Origin: Voacanga thouarsii
Lineage: Eukaryota > Streptophyta > Magnoliopsida > Gentianales > Apocynaceae
Reading direction: 5' to 3'
DNA: 64,000 nucleotides
NCBI GenBank assembly: GCA_026120185.1
Contig: JANUWF010002121.1
Location: forward strand, 372,001 to 436,000
Part shown: in pieces, positions 12,593-23,842 of the stretch
Numbering within the stretch: the stretch's first letter is position 1
Layout of the letters: every line of letters begins with the position of its first letter
The notes under the pieces: generated by a model
Databases searched by the model: none
Told to the model about the DNA's origin: nothing
What the model saw: only the letters and a program-made list of their open reading frames with translations
Position numbers and translations under genes: made by a program

Positions 12593-13879
12593 TGTACTTT
12601 TCAATTGGGACACATGGAACACATCATCAATTCCTGCTAACCCTTCTGGTAGCTCCAATTGATATGCTATGGGTCCAATCCTTTCAATCCCTTAAAAAGG
12701 TCCTAAATATCTAGGACTCAGCTTTCCTCCTTTAGGATGTTGAAGAATCCCTCTGCTCGGTGTTATCTTTAGAAAAGTCTAATCTTCCACTTGAAACAGT
12801 AACTCCCTTCTTCTATTGTCAGCATAACTCTTCCATCAGCTTTGAGCAGCTTTCAGTCTCTCCCATATCACCTTCACTTTTTCAGCCATTTCTTCCATAT
12901 TCACTTCCCCAGACTTGCTAATTTGACCATCCTCTGACCATCCCAATACAACAGTACTTGACATTTCCGCCCATATAATGCTTCATAGGGTGCCATTCCA
13001 ATTGATGCCTGATGACTATTGTTGTAGGCTAATTCAGCATAAGGTATGCAATCCAATAACTTATCCCCAAAATCCAACACGCAAGCCCTAAGCATATCCT
13101 CTAATATTTGGATGACTCTTTCGGATTGTCCATCTGTCTATGGATGAGCAAAAGTATTGAGCTTCAAAGTCGTTCCCATTGACTCTTGAAATTTGGTCCA
13201 AAACCTCGATGTAAATCTGGGATCCCTGTCGGATACAATACTTGACGTCACACTATACAATCTAACCACTTCTTGAACATACATCCTAGACAATTTTTCC
13301 ATAGAGTCCTTCACATTTACCAGAATGAAATTAGCCATCTTGGTCAACCTATCAACCACAACCTATATGGCATCCTTTATAGTCTTTGACATCGGCAGCC
13401 CGGTGACGAAATCCATCGTTACTTCTTACCACTTCCACTTGGGAATAGGCAATGGTTGTAGCAATCCGGCTTCCTTCTTATGCTTCGCTTTTACCTTCTG
13501 ACACGTCAGGTAAGTAGAGATGTATTGCGCCACATCTCTTTTTATTCCTACCACCAGTAGGCCTTTTTCAAATCTTAGTACATTTTCATTTCTCCTGGGT
13601 GAATAGAATACTTGCTCTTGTGAGCCTCCTCTATTATCTTTCTTTTAAGTACGGGGTCGTTCGGTACACATAGCCATTCTCAAAAGTACATCAGTCCAAC
13701 TTCATCAGTCCGAAACTCCTTATTTCCTCTCTTTGCTTCCTTTGCCTCGAAGGCCTGAAACTCTTGGTTATTTCGCTAAACCTCACTAATCTCTTGCCTG
13801 AGCTCAGGCTCCAACCTCAGGTTGCTCAAACTAATTTTCCCTTCTCCTACTTCTCCCTTTTGCCCTAAGATTTCTTATA

Positions 13880-15130
13880 CTATTTGAATCTCTTGCACCA
13901 TTAAGCTTGAATCCTCACTTTCCGACTCAGTGCGTTAGCTACCACATTCACTTTCCCTGGATGGTAGTAAAGTGGACACTTATATTCCTCCAAGAACTCC
14001 ATCCACCTCCTCTGTCTTAAGTTTAAGTTCTTTTGCATGAATATGTACTTTAAGCTCTTATGATCCGTGAAGACTTCATATTCTGCTCCATACAAATAGT
14101 GTCGCTATTTCTTAAAGTAAACACTATCACAGCCAACTCCAATTCATGCATGGGATAGTTTACCTTGTGCGACTTTAACTTCCTCAATGCATAAGCGATA
14201 ACTTTTCTGTCCTGCATCAGCACCACCCCTAGACCTTCATTGGAAGCATCCGTATACAAGGAATAGGCCTTATCTTCTTTAGGTAGGCTCAATACTGGTA
14301 CTGTCATCAATCTCCTTTTAAGCTCTTGGAAGCTCTTCTCGCACTTACCATTCTAGACGTACAACACATCCTTCCATAGGAATAGTCATCAGCATAACTA
14401 TCGTAGAGAAGTTCTAAATAAAATGGCGGTAATATCCTGCCAATCCAGGAAAACTCCTAATCTTGGTAATGCTCTCCGATTGCTTCCAATTTGAGACAGT
14501 CTCAACCTTCGATAGGTCCACCTTGATTCCATCTTTAGACATCACATAACTAAGAAAAGCCACTAAATCTAACCAAAACTCGCAGTTGCTAAACTTAGCA
14601 TAGAGTTTATGCTCTCTTAATTTCTCCAGTACCAACCTTAGATACTCCGCATGCTCGTCGGGACTTTTCGAATAGATTAAAATATTGTCTATGAACACCA
14701 CCACGAACTTATCCACGTACCACTCAAAACCCCTGTGCATAAGATCCATGAAAATGGTAGGTGCATTAGTTTCAACGAACGGCATCACTATGAACTCGCA
14801 GTGCCCATATCTAGTGTTGAAAGTTGTCTTGGGAATATCCTCCTCATTGATTCGTACTTGATAATAACCTTGTTGGAGATCCAACTTGGAGAAAAATAAC
14901 AAAAGCCTTGCAACTGATCAAACAACTCATCAATCAAGGGTAGGGGATACTTGTTCTTCATCATGAGGCTATTCAGACCTCTATAGTCTATGCAACACCT
15001 CAGCGTCCCATCCTTCTTTTTGACAAATAACACCAGGGCTCCCCATAGCGATACACTAGGTCTTATGTACCCTTGCTTAACCAATTCCTCTAGCTATTCC
15101 TTTAATTCTTTTAATTCTATAGGCGCCATT
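13880..15130 (-). pseudogene. F reverse transcriptase and RNase H (broken)
   Basis: Reverse transcriptase is in two overlapping frames. 14788-15084 has [19 protein letters not shown] and [16 protein letters not shown]. 14414-14902 has [15 protein letters not shown], the polymerase motif and the thumb region. The catalytic FIDD motif reads FIDN (14675-14690), so the second metal-binding Asp is lost. RNase H follows in 14050-14310 ([10 protein letters not shown], with the first Asp; [13 protein letters not shown], with the Glu) and 13901-14095 ([12 protein letters not shown], with the next Asp). One frameshift lies in RT and another in RNase H. The family normally makes this as one gag-pol polyprotein. 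Confidence 0.88.
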
Positions 15131-15750
15131 CGATAAGGAGTCTTCGACACCGGTTCAACTCCAGGAACTAGATCGATGGTGAACTCGACTTCTTGGGAAG
15201 GTGGAAAAGAAGTAAGTTCGGCCAAAAATACATCTGTGAAGTCCTTCACCACCTCGATGCTTTCCAAAGTACACTAATCCTTGGGCATATTGATTAGATA
15301 AGCCAGATGTCCTACGTAACCCTTCTTCAGTATTTTCCATACCTTTGCTCCTGCAATCAGGAATTTCAACTTCCTCACCTTCCTTCTGCTAAACTCTAAT
15401 ACATTACTTCTGGGTCTAACAAAGTACACAATCTTGGCCTTGCAATCCATTCTTGCTTTATGCTTCGATAACCAGCCCATACCCAGAATCAGTTCATAGT
15501 CTTCAATGGGTAGGATTACGAGATCTGCCTTTAAAATCTCTTTTCCAACCACAACCTCACACCCTTAAACTGCCTTACTCGCATCTCTCAGCCTTCCCAA
15601 AGGTATAGTCACTATCGTTCATATAAGAATGAGGCAATTCAGGGTCTATTAAAACAAAAATAGAGTGACCTTGCATAAAAAGCGCACCTTCAACTGCCAT
15701 TGAATCAACTCCAACCTCTTGTTGGTTTAACGCAAAGACCTTAGCTTTCA
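15131..15750 (-). pseudogene. F aspartic protease region (broken)
   Basis: Around 15615-15660 the minus strand reads VLIDPELPHSY, where related copies read LIDPGSTHSYI. The catalytic Asp is kept, followed by Pro, and the usual Gly is changed to Glu. Downstream, 15274-15552 has LILGMGWLSKHKARMDCK and the linker GAKVWKILKKGYVGHLAYLIN that leads into RT. Stops and a frameshift break the frame. The P in the second position of the active-site triplet is shared with families D and E here. Confidence 0.75.
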
Positions 15751-16881
15751 CTTAAGGCTTTTGGCCTCCTCCTCCAATTGTCCCAACAGGTGCTCCTCTG
15801 GCTACACCAGCTAGTTGAATCATGACTCCTTACCCGATTCTGAGTGGTCTTGGGCAGTTATTCCTTAGGTGGTTCGGGTCACCACAGTTGAAACATCTCT
15901 TCATCACTCCCCGTGACCCGCAATCCCTTTCGACATAACCTCGCCTTCCACAATTTCAACACATCAGTGCGCTCGACGTAGGACCTAGTGGTACTATCCT
16001 AGGCTACTTTCCCTTATTTCCCTACTGTATCGGGCTAATGGGTCGCTTGTGAGCCGGGGGTCTCATCGGTGGTCGGCTCGGCTAGAATGGCCTGTTCATC
16101 GATAGGTTCCTATCCTCATTTTTCTTTCGAGTTACTGTATCTACTACGGTCATATATGTTACCAGAGGAGATGGTGCTAGTGCCGTCCTCAAATCCTGCT
16201 TGAGACCCTTCACGAATTGACATGTCCGCTTCTGCTCAGTATCTACCTGATAGTTGCAGTACTTGGATAGCCGGGTAAACTGTGCAGCATACTGAGCCAC
16301 GGTCATTCCTTCTTACTTGAGAGGCTGGAATTCATCCTCCGTCTTCTCTGCTATCCATCATAGTATATACTCTGCTCAGAAAGCCTCCATGAAGTTCTCC
16401 CATGTCTAGCCACTTTCCCCTCTCTCCCAATCCTTTTGGAGTCGCTGCCACCAAGCTTGGGTTGGTCCCCTCAGCCTGAACGCAACAGACTTCACTCTCC
16501 TCCTCTTAGAGTACTGAAAAGTCATGAAGATATCCTCTATTTGTTCAATCCACTACTCTGTCTTTTCGTCTTGCTCCACTTCTCCCAAAACGTCAGAGGT
16601 TGAAACTTCAGGAATCGTTCTAGGGCCTTATCCTCACCCTTAGGCATTTTTTTATCCACCTTATCCACTTTCTCCATCAAGTTCTAAAGAATGGCAGCCA
16701 TCTTGTCAAAGGCCTACCCCATGGTCACCTCTCAGGATCCTCCATATATCAAATCCCGCTCTTGCTCGAGTTCTTCTTCCACCTCTGGGGTAGACCGACG
16801 CGTCTGCTCAAATTCAGCAGTGGATGACTCACTCTCCTAAACAGTTCTTTCTCGTACAATGGTCTTTCGCCTTGGTGCTGT
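15750..16881 (-). pseudogene. F gag, two zinc knuckles, start codon lost
   Basis: The retrotransposon gag core is seen at 16082-16306 (MTVAQYAAQFTRLSKYC, then FVKGLKQDLR). The upstream core is at 16330-16560 with stops. Two CCHC knuckles lie at about 15860-15960. The first reads C-stop-NCGRRGYVERDC, with a Tyr in place of the His; the second, CFNCGDPNHLRN, looks intact. By alignment with the E copies the start codon should be at 16881-16879 but reads ACA, and codon 15 is TAG (16839-16837), as in both E copies. The element's gag product would form the virus-like particle; this copy cannot encode it. Confidence 0.8.
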
Positions 16882-17180
16882 CTATTTGCATGCAATACAA
16901 GCATTATTAAAGAAAAGCTCATGTCATGCAATTGATTAGCTTATAGATTTGAAATAACTTGCAATGTATCCAAAAATAAATTTTGCAAATAATACTTGAA
17001 GTAGAATAAAGAAATGAAATAAATCACATTTTTATTAACCAATTCCAAATTGGCACAAAATAAGGGAGTTTCTACTAGGTATCCCTTTTAATTCTGGCCA
17101 AGCAAAATCCAAAATAAAGAATAAATTCTGAATCAAATAAATAAACAAACGTCTCAAAATAAAGAACTAGCACTAATGGT
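16882..17180 (-). other. Spacer between ORF0 and gag of F
   Basis: About 300 bp, AT-rich, with no coding evidence. The same spacer is present in the E bodies (about 301 bp in the second body) and in D (259 bp). How gag would be translated downstream of ORF0 is not evident from the sequence. Confidence 0.6.
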
Positions 17181-17908
17181 CCTAAAACTCTAGGATCATT
17201 AGAGTCATTGGAATCCTTGGAAGTCTCTGAAGGAGGTTCCACTAGCCATCCCGTACTACTGTTGTCATGATCTATGTTGCAATCTACATCACAATCTCTT
17301 GCAAAACCAAAGGATCTATGCTTCTTCCTAGGCCACCCTAGCATGAACTCTCCAGAGTCCCTACCCCTTAACTTAGCTCTCAACTCCGCCTCCCTCAGTT
17401 TCTTCATAGCCAGTATTAGTGCACTCTTAGGTCTCCCAGACTCCGACTCATAGGACTCAGTTCCCAATAATATCAGGATTCCTTCTTCTATAGATGGGGC
17501 TACAAGTGTGTCTACTTTATCCTCAACCTCAATCATTTATGCCTCAAGCTCTTCTATTTCTCTCTTAACCCTAAGTCCTCCCAGCTCACCCTCACTCTCA
17601 TCCTTAATCGCTCTTCCACCTTCGATCTCCCTCTCATTATCACCCCCATACTCTGCCAAACCCTCATTCCACTTAAGTGCAAGTATCTTCAGTGCTAGAT
17701 CTTCGGATCCTTCCTCTACCTTTAAGTCTTCCATCATAGACAACTCATGGTCGATCTCATCCTCACTAGAGATCAATCCACCTTCAGGTTCTGTCTCTAT
17801 CACAGATGATAAGGAATCTGGTATAGGTATAGGGCAAGATGTTCTACTACTCGTGGGACTGCACATAAATGGCCAATCTCGGGTTATATTTGCAGATCTT
17901 CTAGTCAT
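17075..17908 (-). pseudogene. F ORF0: acidic protein upstream of gag, one premature stop
   Basis: This reading frame lies between the primer site and gag. It starts with ATG at 17908 and runs in one frame to 17075, interrupted only by a TAA at 17539-17537. The N-terminus MTRRSANITRDWP and the block ETEPEGG...SEDEIDH match ORF0 of the second E body (RDWP, ETEPEGG, SEDEMEH). The middle is rich in Glu and Asp. The C-terminal part shares PKSA..LA, SFGFARD and TGWLVEP. The natural end is probably near 17180: the last 35 or so codons are hydrophobic and unlike E, which suggests loss of the original stop. I recognise no known domain. Function is unknown; conservation between families argues that it was a real gene. 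Confidence 0.75.
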
Positions 17909-18030
17909 CCTATAAAAGAAACATAAAGAAATCAGAGTTAAATCTCACTCCCAAAAGTTCAAACACTATTCAATGAACCTCAATTCCTAAGACTTAGGTA
18001 CTGCCCAATAACATCATTTACCTAAACCTA

Positions 18031-18043
18031 GGCTCTAATACCA
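18031..18043 (-). other. F primer binding site (initiator Met tRNA)
   Basis: The minus strand reads TGGTATTAGAGCC two bases inside the right LTR. It matches the complement of the plant initiator methionine tRNA 3' end with one C-to-T change. Confidence 0.85.
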
Positions 18044-18045
18044 CT

Positions 18046-19901
18046 TGTAAAATCCCACTACCTACGTACCCATATAGGACGGGATGTCACCCTATCTAGA
18101 GGATCGAGGATCTTTGTAACAATGTGCAAATAATAAATAATAGGAAAAAAAACCCAACTGAATAAAATAGCAAAATACACTAATTACATCCGAGGGAAAT
18201 ACTTATACAAGTCCGAGAGATCAAAACTAACAAACATCTTTTGAAAAAAATACAAGTAAAACAAATAAAACAAATGGGCGATCATTGCTTATTCCTTCAA
18301 CCTACTCAATATAAGTACTCCCCTAAAATCAAGTTATAAAAGGTGTGAGATTGGCATCTCAGTAAGTCTCGTCTGTGCAAGTGTCAATTATAACCATTTC
18401 GTGTATGCAAGTTTATCAAAATCACAAAATCATGTTTGCAAATCAATTTCATGAATTATACGAAGGAGCCTTACTCAGCAAATCCAAAATAGTTCACAAA
18501 AAATCACAGTTTCATCATATTCATAATTCATAAGTAGGGATTAGCAAATGATCCAAACAATAATATCATAATCCAAATTATGGTTACCACTACGATAGTG
18601 TTCCAATGTATTCTTTCAATAATGGGCGGCGAGGGATCCTCCCACTAGGTGAGATACTCATCTAACTCTACACCCAACACTCCAGTTGTCCAATCCAGAT
18701 CAATAATGTCCAAATGGACTAATACGCTAGCTCAGACGACCTGACTATATAGTACTGTCGCCATTCCAAGTTGAGTTCATCTTCTGGAGGTAGCCTCCTG
18801 CCAGAGGACTCACACTTACTCTTCAAGACTAGTACTACCAACCTACCCCCATTTAGTACTCAATGCTACCTATTTAAGGGCAGAATCATTTTTCCTTTTT
18901 CGGAAGTCTTTGATTAGCTTGACTGCAGAACGTAGTTTTTTGTAATAACATTTTCAAATTATTTAGTGATAGCATAAGAAATCATTTTTGAGTTTGAATA
19001 GTCAAAATTTGATAAACTCATTAAGAAAGTAAAACATGCATGTTTCTAACCGAAGTGTAAAAACAACACAGTGTAACTCATCATGTTTAGCCAATGTTTC
19101 AATCCTTTTGTCAAACATCATACTGATATCAATTCTAAAAAACATTGTAAAAATTTGCAAACATGTAACATCTATCAAAACAGTTATACAGGGACTTACT
19201 TGGATAAATCAACGGCTAGACTAACTAAATTGATGGCCCTTACTTCCACTCCTTCCTTATCTAGAATAATGATTCTTTAATTAGAATATAAATATTACAT
19301 CCTCTATTTCATGCAATATGACGTTTCATGATCTCATTAACCATCTAATTCATCCATGTTATCTAGGTAATTTAATTCATTAGATCACATACACAACTAC
19401 CTTTGTCATGCTATTGATCATAACCATGCATTCATCTATATCAATTCACTATATGACAACACTTATATTCAACTAGCATAAAATCATCATAATCAGCCCC
19501 ATAAACATTAAAAGATCTCATCTTTGCCTACTTAGCATAGATCTAGATTCATCATGACAAAATGCATCAATGTCTTATCTCATACATGCTTGGTCTATGG
19601 CTTACATGAACATATTCATCATTCTAGTTCATTCATGCTTTCATGCTCGACTCCATAACCATACATAAGTCAATACACTAAAGATTAATGCCTTTTAAAT
19701 CAGTAAAGATAGGAGCTTGATTACCTCTTAGTGATCTAGACTTAAAACATGACAACTCCTTGATGACTTGCTTGAGTACGATGGATAGTTGAAGACATTG
19801 GTCAGCCTAGATGTCCTTGATCGAGACTCACCAAGAAAGGGATTAAATTAGTCCCTCATGGACGTGATTAAATGGAGAAAAGAGGGGAAGAATGGAGTAG
19901 G
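18046..19901 (-). repeat. F right (5') LTR, first part
   Basis: It starts (plus sense) TGTAAAATCCCACTACC and is collinear with the left LTR until the E array enters at 19902. On the minus strand it keeps donor 2 CCAA|GTAAGTCCC (19199), acceptor 2 TTTTAG|GGGAG (18324-18323) and acceptor 1 ATTCTAG|AT (19262-19261), giving a 61-nt putative middle exon. The last five bases, GTAGG, are the left target duplication of the E array. Confidence 0.88.
19897..19901. repeat. Left target duplication of the E array (GTAGG)
   Basis: It matches GTAAG at 54656-54660 with one transition. The unoccupied F LTR has gagtaag at the corresponding place (9010-9016). Confidence 0.75.
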
Positions 19902-20184
19902 TGTAACACTCCCGACTACGTACCCTAAAAGGGAGGGGATGTCACCCCGTCCCAAGGATAAAGGGTCTTTAAAACAAGGTACATGATATAAAGACAACCC
20001 AAAGACATCAAACTTAGATAAGTAAAAGGGAACTCTTATTACATCAGGCTCAAACGGGAGCAAAACTAAATAAAAGCAAACATCAGTTCCAGAAGCATAA
20101 ATCAACAATTGTCTCTCAAAACAAAATAAAAATAACAAAAGCTCCAACTATCACACATCCTGCTTGCTCAGCAGTATCAATCTC

Positions 20185-20988
20185 CTAAAAACAGGACATG
20201 AAACAGTGTGAGATTAACATCTCAGCAAGCCCTGTGTGTGCACATGGTACTTTAAATAGTTCGTGTATGCATAGCTGAAAACATTTGTAGAAATATTGGG
20301 CAAGTCAGAAATAATTTCTCTTTACAAAGAGTGGAGTTTCCTCAGTGACACATTTTGTACAAAATAAATCATCCACTCGAATAAACAGTCATGGTACCAT
20401 ACTTTGAGCCCCATGATAAGAAAACGGTCAAGGCACTATACTTTGTGCACCTTGATAGCATCAGATTACCACACTTTGGGCATTCTGATCAAAGTGGGTG
20501 TACGACCCACCGGGTGAGATACTCCTTCATCTCTACACCCAACAAAACCATCCGGGTGTCCATGCCAGGAAAATAATACCTTACCAGGTACAAATGCTAA
20601 CTCGGACCGGCCTGACCAACCAATATTGTCGGCTTTTCAAACAGAGCTTATCTTTTAGAGGTGGCCGCCTGCCAGAAGACTCACTCAAGCCCTCCAAGAC
20701 TAGTATTTTTAGTCTACCCTTATTGAGTACTCAACGAATATATCCGACAATTCCTAACTCATAATAATTCCATACCTTGGCTTTGTAAAACATGGTTTTC
20801 TTTAAAAAGAGTTTTCTAAAATGTTTAAGAGAAAGAACAGTACTTGATAAAGATATTAATTTGAAAAAACCATTTAGTGAATACACATCCACGTTTACAA
20901 CCCAAATAATCATATATCAACAATAGATTTATAACATTCGACTTGCCACCACAAGCATTTAACAAAAAGAGTTTATACAAGGACTTAC
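20185..20988 (-). other. Putative LTR intron 2 in E LTR1
   Basis: This 804-nt segment is bounded by GTAAGTCC and TTTTTAG. The matching segments are 806 nt in LTR2 (42407-43212) and 813 nt in LTR3 (51619-52431). It contains the conserved GAGTACTCAA block. That it is spliced is an inference from the consensus ends and their conservation in other families. Confidence 0.45.
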
Positions 20989-21052
20989 TTGATACGCCTC
21001 AGATAAATAAGATAAAAATCAACTGCTTGCTTCCTTCAAATAACCTCCTAAT

Positions 21053-21646
21053 CTAGAATCACATAATATCATGACCAGGGTCTCAATCGACTCAAGCATG
21101 CATTTAAACTCATTTATTCCCATAAAAACTCATGATCCATTATCTAACTTCAAATAAATCACCCCTTCCTCAAAGTACATACACCAAGACCATATATCCA
21201 TCAAAGATATGAACAATATATCAAAAAGGTCTTGACTTAACCATCATAATTCACATCTATCATTATCAAATTAAACATAGCATCACGATCTGTTGAACAT
21301 TCTTGATACGATACTCATCTCAAAATATTCATCTATCCCAACTAAACACATTCATCATGCTATCATACTTCCATAGACATCATCAATCGCATTAAACCTT
21401 AGCTTTGACCTTATAGGTAAGAATTCCTTTCCCTTACAACCACCGGATTAACAAGATCTCGATGCTCCAATGGTAATCGTCCCGAGTTCGTTTGAGAAGA
21501 AGAGAAAAGTTGCCTTCTTTGCTCCTCTTGACTGAAAATAAAGAAGGAAAGGTGAGATCAGCCCTTATATGGCGTGGCTAAAGAGAAGAAAAAGAGAAGA
21601 ATCAATAGAAGAAAGGAAACGAGAGGTTGAGAGGATTGTTGCTTAC
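21053..21646 (-). other. Putative LTR intron 1 in E LTR1
   Basis: This 594-nt segment is bounded by AAG|GTAAGC and GATTCTAG|AT and is followed by a 64-nt putative exon (20989-21052). F has equivalent sites with a 61-nt exon. Splicing is inferred, not shown. Confidence 0.4.
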
Positions 21647-23235
21647 CTTAGGGTGCGTTTGATTTTTGCTAGGGATTGCTCTTATGTTTTTTCGAAATTT
21701 GTAGGAGAGAGTTTGCTGGAATTTTCGTGCAGCAAAGAGGGAGTGGATGGCTAACTTGGTTTAGGGTTAGGAAAGTTTGATCTAGGGTTGGAAGTTGCTA
21801 TTATGAAGGTCTCCTAACAGCTCTAAACTTCCTTGGCAGTAAGGTCGAAAATCTGGCAGTATGTTGTACCTGATTGCTGGCCGAAATTCAGAGAGGTTAA
21901 GGGGAGAAAAATAATCCGGGATTGCTCTTCTAGGCTGGCCACAATATTGCTCAAGGATAGGGCTATGCGTGTTCAAGTTTTTGTCCAAAACTAGAAGAAG
22001 CTTGAGTGGGTTTTGTCAACCAAAAATTCTATGCAAGAAGGGTGTGTGTGCTGTGCAAAAATTACTGAACAAAAGAGAGAACTTGCTGGGCTATTTTGGT
22101 TGTTGTGCTGCCACAAATCAAAGAGGAAAAGTGAGAGTTTTAGGTGCTGTAAATTGGCTTAATCAACAAGGTGTTTTCGTATATCTTGGAGTGCAAAATT
22201 TCATGCAGAATAATGTGTGCAAAGCTGACCGAAATTCTATGCACAAGCTGGCCGAAATTCAGGAAATTGAAGGGGATAAAAATCTGATTTGTGTAGCTAA
22301 AGTAATCTGAATTGGTGAGAGGTGTTTTAGGTTATTTGAGCTAGGTTTAGAAGAGTTTGGATGCCCTTAAGAGTGCAGGATTTTCGTGCAGCTTTTGCAT
22401 GCACAAGGCTAATCGAAAATCTGCAATATATGAGGAACAAAATCTGATTTGTTTAGGATTAGAATAAAACCTTATTTGCAAGAAGATTTAGGATAAGATT
22501 CCCTAGCCTTGGACGAGTTTGTGTTGAGCTAGGAGTGCTCCATGGGTGGCGGCACAAAGCTGGATAAATTTCCAAATTTTCAGCTAGGATTCTAAGTTCA
22601 AAATCAACAAGATATTTTGCTAGGAAAATGACAAATTAATTCAAGCTAACTAATATAAAATATGATTAGATAAAAACAAGCTACAATTTAATTATTCTAG
22701 CTAAGATTTTTGAAAATTAAAGAGGATATAAGCTGAAATAAACTTTAGCATTTATCCTTATAAAAAATCCTTGAATTTAGGAGATAAATAGGGAGACTTA
22801 TCCCCTAAAAAGATGCCACTGAAATTCACAAGGATAGCTAGGGTTTTTCAGCCAAAGAATGAAAAAACCTAGAAAAAGAATTCAAAAAGAAAGCTAAAAT
22901 TCGCAAGAGGTAAGAATCAAACTCGGGTCACAAAGAGATAATCACCAAACCTAACCACTATTCCAAATCAACTCCGATATTAATATATCTCTAAGAAATT
23001 CTTTTCACCTTAGTTCTCATCCCTCCATTTCCTCTACTACATTTTACCCAAAACAATTTCCAATTAGTGCAACAACACAATTATTTCCATCAAATAAATT
23101 AATGCAAGAGCACCCTTGAAAATCACATGCACCCATGCAAGCATAATTTTAAAATATCACATAAAATGCAAAATGCCATGCAATGCAAGACTTTTTCCCC
23201 ATAGGTCAAAAGGTGATTTTGGGCGGGGTATTACA

Positions 23236-23253
23236 TCCCCTCCCCCTTAAGAG
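23236..23253 (-). other. E internal 1 polypurine tract
   Basis: The minus strand reads CTCTTAAGGGGGAGGGGA immediately before LTR1. The same tract is next to LTR2 at 45460-45477. Confidence 0.85.
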
Positions 23254-23842
23254 AATTTCGTCCCAAAATTCAGATTCCATACCCTTAGAGCATATCCAGA
23301 TACTTCCGTCTTAATCATTCTTCTGTTTCCCACGTCGCCTCCTGCGCTCCATGATGATCCCAAAGTATTTTTACCATAGGTATTTGCTTGTTCTGAAGAG
23401 TCTTGATACTGCACTCCAAAATCTTGACTAGTTTCTCCACATAACTCAGATTCGAATGCAATTCCTACGGTTCCTCATTAAGTACATGGCTTGGATCGAG
23501 GTTGTACTTCTTTAGCTGAGGCAAATGGAAAACATTATGTATCCCGATTAGTCCGTCGGGTAGATCCAATCTATAGGCGACCTGCCCAACCTTTTCCATT
23601 ATCAGAAATGGTCCCAAATACCTAGGATTCAACTTTCCTCCCTTTGGCAACCTCAATATTCCTCTGCCAGGAGTCAGCTTCAAGAATACAAAATCACCTA
23701 CTTGGAACTCCAGTTCCTCCTCCTATTATCTGCTTAACTCTTTTGTCGGCTTTGCGCTGCCCTCAGTCTTCCTCTAATGACCCTAACCTTATCCGTCATT
23801 TCTTGAATACATACCTCACCGGTCTTTCTGATGTGCCCCTCT
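23254..23842 (-). pseudogene. E internal 1: integrase end and chromodomain
   Basis: 23465-23683 reads LTPGRGILRLPKGGKLN, then the GPFLIMEKVGQVAYRLDLP region (GPY/F-like) and HNVFHLPQLKKYNLDPSH. The chromodomain follows towards 23300 with stops. The frame is cut at 23842 by the D solo LTR and continues at 28193. Confidence 0.85.

Larger units (their letters stand above)
10590..13830 (-). pseudogene. F integrase and chromodomain, interrupted by a solo LTR
   Basis: The C-terminal chromodomain is at about 10590-10700, with QDATWETEDWVRRKYPSL readable on the minus strand. The GPY/F-like stretch GPIAYQLELP lies near 12655-12690, on the other side of the 1768-bp insertion. The catalytic core is in two pieces. 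13138-13359 has MVDRLTKMANF and IVSDRDPRF (second Asp), followed by DGQSERVI near 13110, which keeps the catalytic Glu. 12901-13095 has MLRACVLDFGDKLLD and the YGRKCQV block. The zinc-binding N-terminus lies at about 13430-13620 with stops. The copy is inactive because of stops, frameshifts and the insertion. Confidence 0.85.
19902..23235 (-). repeat. E LTR1 (3' LTR of internal 1)
   Basis: The LTR is 3334 bp, TGTAACACT...GGTATTACA in plus sense. Minus-strand signals are donor 1 CTAAG|GTAAGC (21646), acceptor 1 GATTCTAG|AT (21054-21053), a 64-nt putative exon, donor 2 ATCAA|GTAAGTCC (20988) and acceptor 2 TTTTTAG|GAGATTG (20186-20185). It differs from LTR2 and LTR3 by several percent throughout the parts compared. 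Confidence 0.9.
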
